Assembly: GCA_937904375.1 (NCBI GenBank)
Contig: CALDIG010000228.1
Span: 1-28,095, forward strand
DNA length: 28,095 nt
Direction: 5' to 3'
DNA from: an uncultured Prevotellaceae bacterium
Lineage (GTDB): Bacteria > Bacteroidota > Bacteroidia > Bacteroidales > Muribaculaceae
Position numbers and translations under genes: made by a program. Positions 15,959 through 23,243 of this stretch are shown piece by piece. Position 1 is the first letter of the stretch; the number at the start of each line of letters is the position of its first letter. A model generated the notes under the pieces. That model saw only the letters and a list, made by a program, of their open reading frames with translations. It was not told the DNA's origin and ran no database searches.

Positions 15959-16999
15959 TTATCTTCTTTTCATCCACTTTTGCCACCAGTTGCAGGTGTT
16001 GGGGTCTTGGAGATTTTTGATATTCTCGGTTAGCCATTCGAGCTCGCCGCTCTCGTTTTCGCTGACAACGGCGTTTATGAAAAGGGAGAAATTCTCTATG
16101 TCTTGATTATTTGCAATCCAAGTGAGGAACTCTTCACTGTGGCGCATGCCTAGGTTGAAGCTCCATTTGGCAAATTCCTCAACGCTTAATGTGGTTGGTG
16201 ACTCAGGAGCGTCATCATCAACGTCTGCTGCTATTGCCATCATCTTTCCAGCTTCTTTGTTAAGCTCTTCCATGTTGAGTGGCAGGCATGCAGGAGTTTG
16301 TGCCATCGTCAGCACATTCATGCCCAAGGGGAAGAACTCGCCGCTGGTAGTGGTGTGGGTGGTGGGCTTACGGTCTTTGCTCAAGTAGTTGGCATCGCCA
16401 TCCTGCCTTTGTGCAGTTGCAATAGGAGCCACTTGCTTGATTGTTCCGTCTTTGGTGACGACAAACGGGTTGTAGATAGTGCCATCTTTATTAAACCAGG
16501 CTCCCCCTCTTGCGGTAGAGAAGAATCGGTATTCTCTTTTTGCTTTAACGGTGTCGCCTTTGAACTCAAAGTCGATTTTCATGTCAGGTTTATAAACGAT
16601 TTCATCGTTCGGAAATTTCATTTCAAGGAGCGAAGCATCGCCATTGAAGCCTAACAATGCGCCATCTATCACCTCATCACCCTGAACTGTAACGAGATAA
16701 TACTCAGTGGGAATAAGTTTATTTCTCGCCATGCATACCATTGCTGTGGTGACGTTGCTTGCGCGCGAGCCGTCTTTCTGTTTTGATGTGCGCTCGATCT
16801 CAAATGCCGATGTGAGCCACACTTCGGTCTTACTGAGCAACGAAGGGTGATGCATATAGACTTTGCTCAGCAACGCGGCGGCAACATCGTTGCTCACAGG
16901 GTCCTCGTTAGGTTCAAGACTCGACAGGTCAACCGCTCCGAAGCAGTTAAGAGGCAATACAATAGCGCAGATTGCCGATAATAATAGTTTAGTTCTCAT
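15959..16999 (-). CDS. Uncharacterised exported protein
   Basis: 346 residues not assigned to a family. The signal peptide is MRTKLLLSAICAIVLPLNCFG; it contains a cysteine near the cleavage region (L-N-C-F), but the lipobox is imperfect, so lipoprotein status is uncertain. The central part (about 80-200) alternates polar and hydrophobic residues like a beta-sheet domain and includes ARGGAWFNKDGTIYNPFVVTKDGTI. The C-terminal 90 residues are acidic and helical, ending in the basic WWQKWMKRR. It has its own strong promoter, whose -7 box lies in the loop of a perfect palindrome, so regulated expression is likely. Confidence 0.75.
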   Translation of the reverse strand: MRTKLLLSAICAIVLPLNCFGAVDLSSLEPNEDPVSNDVAAALLSKVYMHHPSLLSKTEVWLTSAFEIERTSKQKDGSRASNVTTAMVCMARNKLIPTEYYLVTVQGDEVIDGALLGFNGDASLLEMKFPNDEIVYKPDMKIDFEFKGDTVKAKREYRFFSTARGGAWFNKDGTIYNPFVVTKDGTIKQVAPIATAQRQDGDANYLSKDRKPTTHTTTSGEFFPLGMNVLTMAQTPACLPLNMEELNKEAGKMMAIAADVDDDAPESPTTLSVEEFAKWSFNLGMRHSEEFLTWIANNQDIENFSLFINAVVSENESGELEWLTENIKNLQDPNTCNWWQKWMKRR

Positions 17000-17008
17000 A
17001 ATCGTAAA

Positions 17009-17049
17009 AGTGAATTATTTTGCCACAAATGTAGGCAAAATAATTCACT
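17009..17049. promoter_or_regulatory. 16-bp perfect palindrome enclosing the -7 box (candidate operator)
   Basis: Arms 17009-17024 and 17034-17049 are exact reverse complements (core GTGAATTATTTTGCC and GGCAAAATAATTCAC). The 9-base centre is ACAAATGTA, which on the minus strand contains the -7 box. A dimeric regulator bound here would cover the core promoter. Confidence 0.75.
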
Positions 17050-17056
17050 CATGCAA
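17026..17056 (-). promoter_or_regulatory. Promoter of the exported-protein gene at 15959-16999
   Basis: Minus strand: TTG (17056-17054), spacer 20, TACATTTG (17033-17026). This fits TTG/TTTG - 19-21 - TAnnTTTG. The start ATG is 27 bases downstream of the -7 box, giving a leader of about 20 bases. Confidence 0.7.
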
Positions 17057-17460
17057 GAGTCAGCGCCAGTTTTGTTGCTAAGGCTGATTATGACGCTGTT
17101 CTGCTCGCTAGTTATCTATGTGCTTGCTGGCTCGTCGCTTATTACGAAAATTCCAATCATTATTATGGTAACATAGATTATTACTGCTAGATTATTCAAC
17201 AAATACAGGCAAACTGTAACAAACATCATTGAAGCTACACCATTCTTCTAGGTTCCAACCTGATGGAACATTTTCTTTTACTATGAAGTCATCGGCTTGT
17301 AATGGCAATGACCACGGAATAATTAGTGTTAAAATATTAATAACCCTTTGTCCTTAATTGTCTTAATTACATTTATCTTGTCAGTTCGTTTGCCTGTTAG
17401 CTCGTCAGCTTGTTTTAATAAATTAGGCTGCGCTTCGAAAATAAAAATGAAAATCTTCAT
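17050..17460. other. Remainder of the 552-base gap before korA
   Basis: Apart from the palindromic promoter and the possible remnant, this gap contains short-word tracts with CTCGCTAG, GCTCGTCGCT (17100-17142) and TTAGCTCGTCAGCTTG (17397-17412). The last, read on the other strand, shares the word GCTGACGAGC with the tract at 15791. No complete gene is seen. Confidence 0.5.
17192..17353 (-). pseudogene. Possible gene remnant: open frame of about 53 codons without a start codon
   Basis: Within the 552-base gap upstream of korA, the minus strand holds an open frame that reads hydrophobic residues (VINILTLIIPWSLPLQA), resembling a signal peptide end, followed by DDFIVKENVPSGWNLEEW and a stop at 17194-17192. 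There is no ATG, and an in-frame stop lies just upstream. It has coding-like residue composition but is too short for any assignment; a decayed small secreted-protein gene is one reading, chance another. Confidence 0.3.
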
Positions 17461-17464
17461 TTTT
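17443..17464. repeat. AT-rich inverted repeat beside the korA promoter
   Basis: AAAAATGAA (17443-17451) and TTCATTTTT (17456-17464) are exact reverse complements around a 4-base centre, ending 4 bases before the -33 element. It could be a regulator site or an upstream terminator-like hairpin; no role is proven. Confidence 0.5.
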
Positions 17465-17467
17465 CAT

Positions 17468-17498
17468 TTTGTATTTCTCTCAACTTGCACTAATTTTG
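17468..17498 (+). promoter_or_regulatory. Promoter of korA-korB
   Basis: TTTG (17468-17471), spacer of 19, TAATTTTG (17491-17498): a full match to the Bacteroidota consensus. Transcription should start near 17505, giving a leader of about 47 bases before ATG at 17552. Confidence 0.78.
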
Positions 17499-17551
17499 CA
17501 CCCGATTTTTGAAAGTCACTATATATAAACCATAAACAACAAATCCGCAAC

Positions 17552-19399
17552 ATGTTAGGAAAGACTAACGTAAAGTTCCGCCAGAGCATTGTGGTCCGTT
17601 TCTCGGGCGACTCTGGCGACGGTATGCAATTGGCCGGCAATATCTTCTCGAGCGTGTCGGCCGAGATGGGTGAGATTATCTCCACCTTCCCCGACTATCC
17701 CGCCGAGGTACGTGCCCCTCAAGGCTCGCTCAGTGGTGTGAGCGGCTTTCAGGTGCACATCGGCCACGGAGTACACACCCCTGGCGACGAATGCGACGTG
17801 CTGGTGGCGATGAACCCCGCCGCACTCAAGCAGAATGTGCAATTCTTGAACAATAACGGCGTGGCTATTGTCGATATCGACTCGTTCAAAGAACTCGACC
17901 TCAAGAAAGCAGAGTTCACTACCGACAACCCCTACAAGGAGATTGGACTGAAGACCCAAATCGTGGAAGTGCCTATGACCTCGATGGTAAAAGCTGCCCT
18001 CGAGGACAGTGGCATGGACTTCAAGTCACAGATGAAATGCCGCAACATGTTCGCACTGGGACTTATATGCTGGCTGTTCAATATGCCTCTGTCGAGCGCG
18101 CGCCGCTTCTTGCAGCACAAGTTCGGCAACAAGCCCGCGGTCTATGACGCCAACTGCAAAGTGCTTCAAGGCGGCTACGACTACGGTCACAACATCCACG
18201 CTTCGGTGTCTAAATACCGCATCGAGACCGAGGATATGCGCCCCGGCATTTATGTTGACGTGAACGGCAACAAAGCCACAGCGTGGGGACTCATCCTCGC
18301 CAGCGAGAAGAGCGGTCGTCCATTATACTTAGGCAGCTACCCTATCACCCCTGCCACCGACATCCTACACGAACTCGCCAAGCGCCGCGACCTAGGCGTG
18401 AAAGCGTGCCAGATGGAAGACGAGATCGCTGGCATTTGCTCGGCAATCGGAGCAGCCTACGCCGGCAGTCTGGCAGTGACCAGCACCAGCGGTCCTGGTC
18501 TGTCACTCAAGAGCGAGGCGATGGGACTGGCTGTGATGTCGGAGTTGCCACTGGTGATTATCGACGTTCAACGCGGTGGACCATCAACTGGCATGCCCAC
18601 CAAGACCGAGCAGACCGACCTCATGCAGGCCATCTACGGTCGCAGTGGCGAGTGCCCATTGGTTGTGGTTGCCGCCTCGTCGCCTACCGACTGCTTCCAC
18701 ATGGCATTTGAGGCTGCCCGCATCGCCATTGAGCACATGACACCTGTCATCTTGATGACCGACGCGTTCATCGCCAACGGCTCCAGCGCATGGCGAGTTC
18801 CCGAAGTTGGAGACTATCCCGAGATACATCCCAACTTTGTCCCCGAAGACAAAGAAGACACCTGGCACCCTTATAGCCGCAACGACGAACTGGTGCGCTA
18901 CTGGTCTTTCCCTGGTGTCCCCGACAAGATGCACCGTGTAGGCGGTCTGGAGCGCGACTACGACACTGGCGTGATCTCTAATAGCCCCGAGAATCACGAG
19001 CGCATGGTCAAGACCCGCGCGCAGAAAATTGCCAACGTCGCCAACCACATCCCCCTGCTTGAGGTGAAGAGCGAGCATGAGAACTGCGACACTATCATCA
19101 TTGGCTGGGGAGGTACCTACGGCCACATCTACACCGCCTATGAGCACCTTAATGGTGCCGGCAAGCATCTTGACTTCGCGCAGTTCAACTACATTAACCC
19201 TCTGCCCCGCAACACCCGCGAGATGCTCACAAAATACAAAACCGTGATAGTGGCGGAGCTTAACAACGGACAGTTCGCAACCTATCTGCAAAGTCAGATT
19301 CCTGAGCTTAACATCAAACGCATCAACAAAGTGCAGGGACAACCATTCCTCGTTAATGAGATTGAAGAAGGTGCAATTAAAATTATGGAGGGCAAATAA
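17552..19399 (+). CDS. korA: 2-oxoacid:ferredoxin oxidoreductase, fused gamma-alpha subunit
   Basis: 615 residues. The N-terminal part (about 10-195) is the gamma domain, starting RQSIVVRFSGDSGDGMQLAGNIF and including FPDYPAEVRAPQGSLSGVSGFQV. The alpha (pyrimidine-binding) domain follows from about 230: LGSYPITPATDILHELAKR, QMEDEIAGICSAIGAAYAG, and TSGPGLSLKSEAMGLA; a C-terminal transketolase-like domain lies near 480-600. With KorB it oxidatively decarboxylates 2-oxoglutarate (or a related 2-oxoacid) with ferredoxin, giving acyl-CoA; the fused gamma-alpha form is typical of KorA. Strong preference for C-ending codons suggests high expression. KorB begins 2 bases after the stop. The exact substrate is inferred from family resemblance. 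Confidence 0.92.
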   Translation: MLGKTNVKFRQSIVVRFSGDSGDGMQLAGNIFSSVSAEMGEIISTFPDYPAEVRAPQGSLSGVSGFQVHIGHGVHTPGDECDVLVAMNPAALKQNVQFLNNNGVAIVDIDSFKELDLKKAEFTTDNPYKEIGLKTQIVEVPMTSMVKAALEDSGMDFKSQMKCRNMFALGLICWLFNMPLSSARRFLQHKFGNKPAVYDANCKVLQGGYDYGHNIHASVSKYRIETEDMRPGIYVDVNGNKATAWGLILASEKSGRPLYLGSYPITPATDILHELAKRRDLGVKACQMEDEIAGICSAIGAAYAGSLAVTSTSGPGLSLKSEAMGLAVMSELPLVIIDVQRGGPSTGMPTKTEQTDLMQAIYGRSGECPLVVVAASSPTDCFHMAFEAARIAIEHMTPVILMTDAFIANGSSAWRVPEVGDYPEIHPNFVPEDKEDTWHPYSRNDELVRYWSFPGVPDKMHRVGGLERDYDTGVISNSPENHERMVKTRAQKIANVANHIPLLEVKSEHENCDTIIIGWGGTYGHIYTAYEHLNGAGKHLDFAQFNYINPLPRNTREMLTKYKTVIVAELNNGQFATYLQSQIPELNIKRINKVQGQPFLVNEIEEGAIKIMEGK

Positions 19400-19401
19400 T
19401 T

Positions 19402-20421
19402 ATGACACAAATATTTAACAATCCAGAACCCAAAGACTATAAGAATGATGTAGCAGTGCGCTGGTGTCCAGGATGCGGCGACCACGCTGTTCTCAACGTG
19501 CTTCACAAGGCAATGGCCGAACTTGGTGTTCCTCCACACATGATTGCTGTGGTGTCGGGAATAGGCTGCAGCTCACGTCTGCCCTACTACATGAACACTT
19601 ACGGCTTCCACACCATTCATGGTCGTGGCGGTGCTATCGCTACTGGCGTGAAAGTTGCTAATCCGCAACTCACCGTGTGGCAAATCTCTGGCGACGGCGA
19701 CTGCCTCGCCATTGGCGGCAACCACTTCATCCATGAGGTGCGACGCAATGTAGACCTTAACCTGCTGTTGCTCAACAACAAAATTTACGGTCTCACTAAG
19801 GGACAGTTCAGCCCTACCAGCGACCGTGGCTGTATCTCAAAATCTTCGCCCTACGGCACAACCGAAGACCCGTTCATACCCGCCGAGCTGGTGTTTGGCG
19901 CACGCGGCACCTTCTTTGCCCGAGGCATCGACGTGGAACTGAAAATCAATCAGGAAATCATGGTCGAGGGAGCTCGTCACAAGGGCTGCTCGGTGATTGA
20001 GATTTTGCAGAACTGCATGATCTTCAACAACGGCATCCACAACCGCATCACCGACAAGGCGGTGCGCGCCAACCGAACCATCCACCTCGTCCACGGCGAG
20101 AAGATGCTATTTGGCAAGAACATGGATATGGGACTCGTGCAAGAGGGCTTCGGATTAAAGGCTGTGCGCCTCGACGACGGGGAATACACTATCGACGATG
20201 TGCTCATCCACGACGCTCATTGCCAGGACAACTTCCTGCACCAGCAGCTTGCCATGATGGACGGCACCAACCTGCCTGTAGCGCTCGGCGTGATACGCGA
20301 CGTGGACGCTCCCAGCTACGAGACCGACGTCACCGTGCAGATGCGCAAAATCCAAGCCAAGCACCGCTACCGCAACCTCCGCGACATGATCCTCGACGGA
20401 GACACCTGGGAAAGGAAATAA
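19402..20421 (+). CDS. korB: 2-oxoacid:ferredoxin oxidoreductase, beta subunit
   Basis: 339 residues, the thiamine-diphosphate-binding subunit. WCPGCGDHAVLN (C22, C25) and GIGCSSRLPYY (C56) are the usual beta-subunit cysteines for the [4Fe-4S] cluster, with a later cysteine in HKGCSVIEIL. The ThDP motif is GDGDCLAIGGNHFIHEVRRN (97-116) continuing to LLLNNKIYGLTKGQFSPTS. It pairs with KorA from the adjacent gene, sharing the promoter at 17468 and a hairpin terminator at 20454. It shares the C-ending codon preference. In an anaerobe the pair supplies succinyl-CoA or, run in reverse, fixes CO2 onto it; direction cannot be read from sequence. Confidence 0.94.
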   Translation: MTQIFNNPEPKDYKNDVAVRWCPGCGDHAVLNVLHKAMAELGVPPHMIAVVSGIGCSSRLPYYMNTYGFHTIHGRGGAIATGVKVANPQLTVWQISGDGDCLAIGGNHFIHEVRRNVDLNLLLLNNKIYGLTKGQFSPTSDRGCISKSSPYGTTEDPFIPAELVFGARGTFFARGIDVELKINQEIMVEGARHKGCSVIEILQNCMIFNNGIHNRITDKAVRANRTIHLVHGEKMLFGKNMDMGLVQEGFGLKAVRLDDGEYTIDDVLIHDAHCQDNFLHQQLAMMDGTNLPVALGVIRDVDAPSYETDVTVQMRKIQAKHRYRNLRDMILDGDTWERK

Positions 20422-20453
20422 ACGCCCGCTCGTTTATTTACCGATTAAATATT

Positions 20454-20501
20454 AAAAGTGAGAGGTTAAAATTACAAATTATTCCTACCTCTCACTTTTT
20501 T
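20454..20501 (+). terminator. Rho-independent terminator after korB, probably bidirectional
   Basis: AAAAGTGAGAGGT (20454-20466) and ACCTCTCACTTTT (20487-20499) are exact 13-base reverse complements around a 20-base AT-rich loop, followed by a run of six T ending at 20501. It lies between the convergent stops of korB and the gene at 20503, so it can serve both strands. Confidence 0.88.
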
Positions 20502-20502
20502 C

Positions 20503-21513
20503 CTATTTCTTTCCGCTTTTTTTCTCCCTAGCCATTAGGACCTTCACTTCTTCCCACATTCCGTAGATATTTTCTTTATTATCTTCAAGGTCGAAGTAAT
20601 CTGGGTCGAAGTCTTTGTCATCCATATAATACCACTCCAACCGTTCTTTGTCTTCTGAACTTTTGCGTTTCTTTTGGCGGATTTCAAGCAAATCCTCATA
20701 GCCCCACACTCCACCGCAATCCTCTGGTGGACACTGACCTTGCCCCTTTATAAGTTCCACACGCGGTTTCTCTCCCCGCTCATAGTCGCGGATGCCCTTT
20801 ACCCATAACTCGTGCATCCAACAGTCACCAAAATCGTATTCAAACTCTATCTTGTCACCCTTAGCAAGCAACACATCGGAGATTGAAAACTTACTAGCAT
20901 CATGATGTCGGCATCGCGCAAAACTAAAACCCAAACCAAAAGGATCATCATATTCCTCTAAGTCTTCCCTTGAGACATAATAATCATCTTTTTTACGGAA
21001 CTGATGCAAGTGGGAGTTGTCCCATCCCATAGCCTCAATAAGGAAAGCCGCCAGCAACTCGAGTGAGATATTTGATGGCACCTTCAGCTCACGCCAGATT
21101 TTCACAGGCGAGTTTTTCAGCTTGATGCGGATGTGATATTCTTTAACCTCATCACTATCAAGAAAAAACACCTTTCCCAAACTATTTCTTTCTTCCTCCA
21201 TCATCGAACGGAAGAACTCTCCACGAGGGTCATCATCATCGAGCATTATGTCACTGACGGCAAACTCATCAGACGATTCGGCAAGATGGGCTTGTTTATA
21301 TGCCTTATCAGGATCAATGCCTGCCATCATTAGAAACTGTCCGAATTGTTCGGTATCGGTGATACCAAGATTCTTCAACAAATCCCTGTCTTCCTTTGAC
21401 AACTGAGAGGTTAGAAGATCAAAATCAATGTCATTAAAAGACCCTTCTACATTAGACGGTTCCTGTGACCCTGTCACCTTTTCCTTAAAATCAATTCTCT
21501 TAGTTTTTGCCAT
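20503..21513 (-). CDS. pRiA4b ORF-3-like (PRiA4_ORF3) domain protein
   Basis: 336 residues. Residues about 120-290 match the family first named from plasmid pRiA4b ORF-3 and IS1096 TnpR: YHIRIKLKNSPVKIWRELKVPSNISLELL, then AMGWDNSHLHQF, then KIEFEYDFGDCWMHELWV, and CPPEDCGGVWGYEDLLE. The name comes from mobile elements, but chromosomal members are common and no recombinase activity is established. The N-terminal 100 residues are acidic and lineage-specific (DLLKNLGITDTEQFGQFL); the C-terminus is Lys/Glu-rich. It stands alone: convergent with korB, 87 bases downstream of dprA, and no promoter box was found in that gap. Confidence 0.85.
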   Translation of the reverse strand: MAKTKRIDFKEKVTGSQEPSNVEGSFNDIDFDLLTSQLSKEDRDLLKNLGITDTEQFGQFLMMAGIDPDKAYKQAHLAESSDEFAVSDIMLDDDDPRGEFFRSMMEEERNSLGKVFFLDSDEVKEYHIRIKLKNSPVKIWRELKVPSNISLELLAAFLIEAMGWDNSHLHQFRKKDDYYVSREDLEEYDDPFGLGFSFARCRHHDASKFSISDVLLAKGDKIEFEYDFGDCWMHELWVKGIRDYERGEKPRVELIKGQGQCPPEDCGGVWGYEDLLEIRQKKRKSSEDKERLEWYYMDDKDFDPDYFDLEDNKENIYGMWEEVKVLMAREKKSGKK

Positions 21514-21572
21514 AATAGTCTATATGTTATGTATTTGTTATAATTATCCAGATTAAGTGCTGGCGCAGCCAA

Positions 21573-21607
21573 TTATGCACTTTGCATTATGAATTCTGCA
21601 TTATTTA
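21573..21607. repeat. Five consecutive 7-base words at the dprA stop codon
   Basis: TTATGCA, CTTTGCA, TTATGAA, TTCTGCA, TTATTTA in series on the plus strand. The last word overlaps the dprA stop (TTA at 21601-21603). The tract fills about a third of the 87-base gap. Confidence 0.8.
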
Positions 21608-22722
21608 AGCGAGTATCGGCATCCTGGAAGCGTGGCAATCACGCCTTTAGTATCTAGCTCTACCAGCGTTGCCATCAGGCGGTAGATGGGCAGTGCCATC
21701 AAGCCGGCGAGGTCGTTGATGTGCTGGTCGCCATTCTTGCGCAGTATATCCACCACCTTTTGCTGCTCGGCAGTCAATTGAGGGAACAACTCGAGTTCCT
21801 TGGCCAGCTCGGGAATTTGTCTCGACTCCCACCGCATGGCCTTCACCAAGTCCTCAGCGCAGGTAATGGCTGCCGCCTGGTTGTTCATGATAAGGCGGTT
21901 GCAGCCTTTAGAATACTCATCGCTCACACGGCCTGGAACGGCAAACACGTCACGGCTGTAGCTGGCGGCAATATTGGCTGTCACCAGCGCACCTCCTTTG
22001 CTTGCACTCTCCACCACCACGGTGCAATCACTCAAGGCTGCAATTATGCGATTGCGGGCAAGGAAGTTGCCACGATGAATCTCGTCCTGGCTAGTGTAAT
22101 CGCTAACTATCGCTCCACCCTGCTGCACGATATGAGCCGCATCGTCACGATGCTCGGCAGGGTAAATCTTGTTCAGGCCGCACGCCTGCACACCCACAGT
22201 AGGCACATTATATCTCAGTGCGGCACGATGGGCGTTGATGTCGGTGCCGTAAGCCAATCCGCTCACTATCACCAACTCGCCCTCAAGCATCTTAGAAAGA
22301 TCGTCAACCAACTTATCACAGAACGTAGCACCGTAATGCGTGCTGCGCCTAGTGCCTACTATGCTGATAACATGCTTGGCATTAAGGTCGCAACCGCCTA
22401 TAGTATAGAGCAATATCGGCGCATCGCTGGCATTGAGAAGGCGTTTGGGGAAATTGTAGTCGGTGAAATAGAGAACCGTCACTTTGCGTTGCTCAACAAA
22501 GCGCAGCTCGGCCTCGGCTTTGCGCAGAGCATCGTCGCGGAAGGCACGCCCCCACACCTTGCTACGACTGCCAGTAATGGACCTCAGCTCACGCTCGCTG
22601 ATGACAAAAAAGTCTTTTTCACTAGGTATAATATCGAGTAAGCGTTGAGCAAGTTCCACTCCCATGCCACGGATGCCAGCCAACGCCATGCGGTACAATA
22701 TGTCGGTATTCCTTACAGCCAT
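21601..22722 (-). CDS. dprA: DNA-processing protein DprA
   Basis: 373 residues. DprA binds single-stranded DNA and loads RecA during natural transformation. An N-terminal helix-hairpin/SAM-like region (about 1-70: YRMALAGIRGMGVELAQRLLD) precedes the Rossmann-like core with SIVGTRRSTHYG near 119-130, VSGLAYGTDINAHRAAL near 153-169, and GNFLARNRIIAALSDCTVVVESASKGGALVTA followed by VFAVPGRV. The C-terminal winged helix (about 305-373) is complete. The gene overlaps the thioesterase gene by 10 bases and is probably the last cistron of the recJ-recQ-thioesterase-dprA set. No other competence gene is in this window; DprA is also widespread in species not known to be competent. Confidence 0.95.
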   Translation of the reverse strand: MAVRNTDILYRMALAGIRGMGVELAQRLLDIIPSEKDFFVISERELRSITGSRSKVWGRAFRDDALRKAEAELRFVEQRKVTVLYFTDYNFPKRLLNASDAPILLYTIGGCDLNAKHVISIVGTRRSTHYGATFCDKLVDDLSKMLEGELVIVSGLAYGTDINAHRAALRYNVPTVGVQACGLNKIYPAEHRDDAAHIVQQGGAIVSDYTSQDEIHRGNFLARNRIIAALSDCTVVVESASKGGALVTANIAASYSRDVFAVPGRVSDEYSKGCNRLIMNNQAAAITCAEDLVKAMRWESRQIPELAKELELFPQLTAEQQKVVDILRKNGDQHINDLAGLMALPIYRLMATLVELDTKGVIATLPGCRYSLK

Positions 22723-23120
22723 TTCTCAAATTTCTCAAAGAGTCGGTCACTACGAGATAGTTTGCCATCCTCAAGGCTCACCACCGTCACCACGGCACTC
22801 ACCGCCATCTCGCCGGTGTGCTTGTTGCGAATGTCTTGATGAAACACGAACCTAACGCCTTTCTTCTCCACCCACAGGCTGCTCAGCATCACATCTCCAC
22901 TGCGCAGCGGAGTTTTGTAGTCAATCTCCACACGGCTCAGCACGGGAATGATGCCGTCGGCACTCATCTCCTTAAACGAGTAGCCAGCCCAACGGCAGAA
23001 CTCATGACGCGTCATTTCAAGATAGTGAAGATAGTTGGCGTTATTAACGATGCCCTCGCTGTCAAGCTCATAGTCGCGAACAGCAATCTCAAGGGTGTAA
23101 ATATAATCAATGTTTTTCAT
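22713..23120 (-). CDS. Acyl-CoA thioesterase, YbgC/4-HBT hotdog family
   Basis: 135 residues, one hotdog domain. The family signature is VRDYELDSEGIVNNANYLHYLEMTRHEF, with the catalytic aspartate likely D20 and the helix-start asparagines following. Homologues hydrolyse short-chain or hydroxybenzoyl acyl-CoA; the substrate here is unknown. Its stop overlaps the dprA start region (ATG of dprA at 22722-22720), so the two are translationally coupled, but no functional link is known. A TATCTTTG box lies 27 bases upstream of its start, so it may also be transcribed separately from recQ, which ends 123 bases upstream. Confidence 0.9.
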   Translation of the reverse strand: MKNIDYIYTLEIAVRDYELDSEGIVNNANYLHYLEMTRHEFCRWAGYSFKEMSADGIIPVLSRVEIDYKTPLRSGDVMLSSLWVEKKGVRFVFHQDIRNKHTGEMAVSAVVTVVSLEDGKLSRSDRLFEKFEKWL

Positions 23121-23146
23121 CTGCGATGTGATTCTTAAACTATATG

Positions 23147-23154
23147 CAAAGATA
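23147..23154 (-). promoter_or_regulatory. Possible -7 box upstream of the thioesterase-dprA pair
   Basis: Minus strand TATCTTTG fits TAnnTTTG. A TTTG at 23170-23167 is only 12 bases upstream, and no TTTG lies 19-21 bases away, so the -33 element is missing or weak. The leader would be about 20 bases. Confidence 0.42.
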
Positions 23155-23243
23155 AATTAATTTCTTCAAAACACATCGACCAATACTTTAATTGTGAATA
23201 ACTTTTCAGTTTTTACAAAGTTGGTTTATAAAACACTCAAATT

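Noticed and set aside
20503..21513. Insertion sequence suggested by the pRiA4b/IS1096 family name
   Set aside because: No transposase, terminal inverted repeats or target duplication seen; chromosomal members of this family are common.
21721..22641. 306-codon plus-strand frame opposite dprA
   Set aside because: Antisense shadow of dprA, which is complete and conserved; no promoter or start context supports it.
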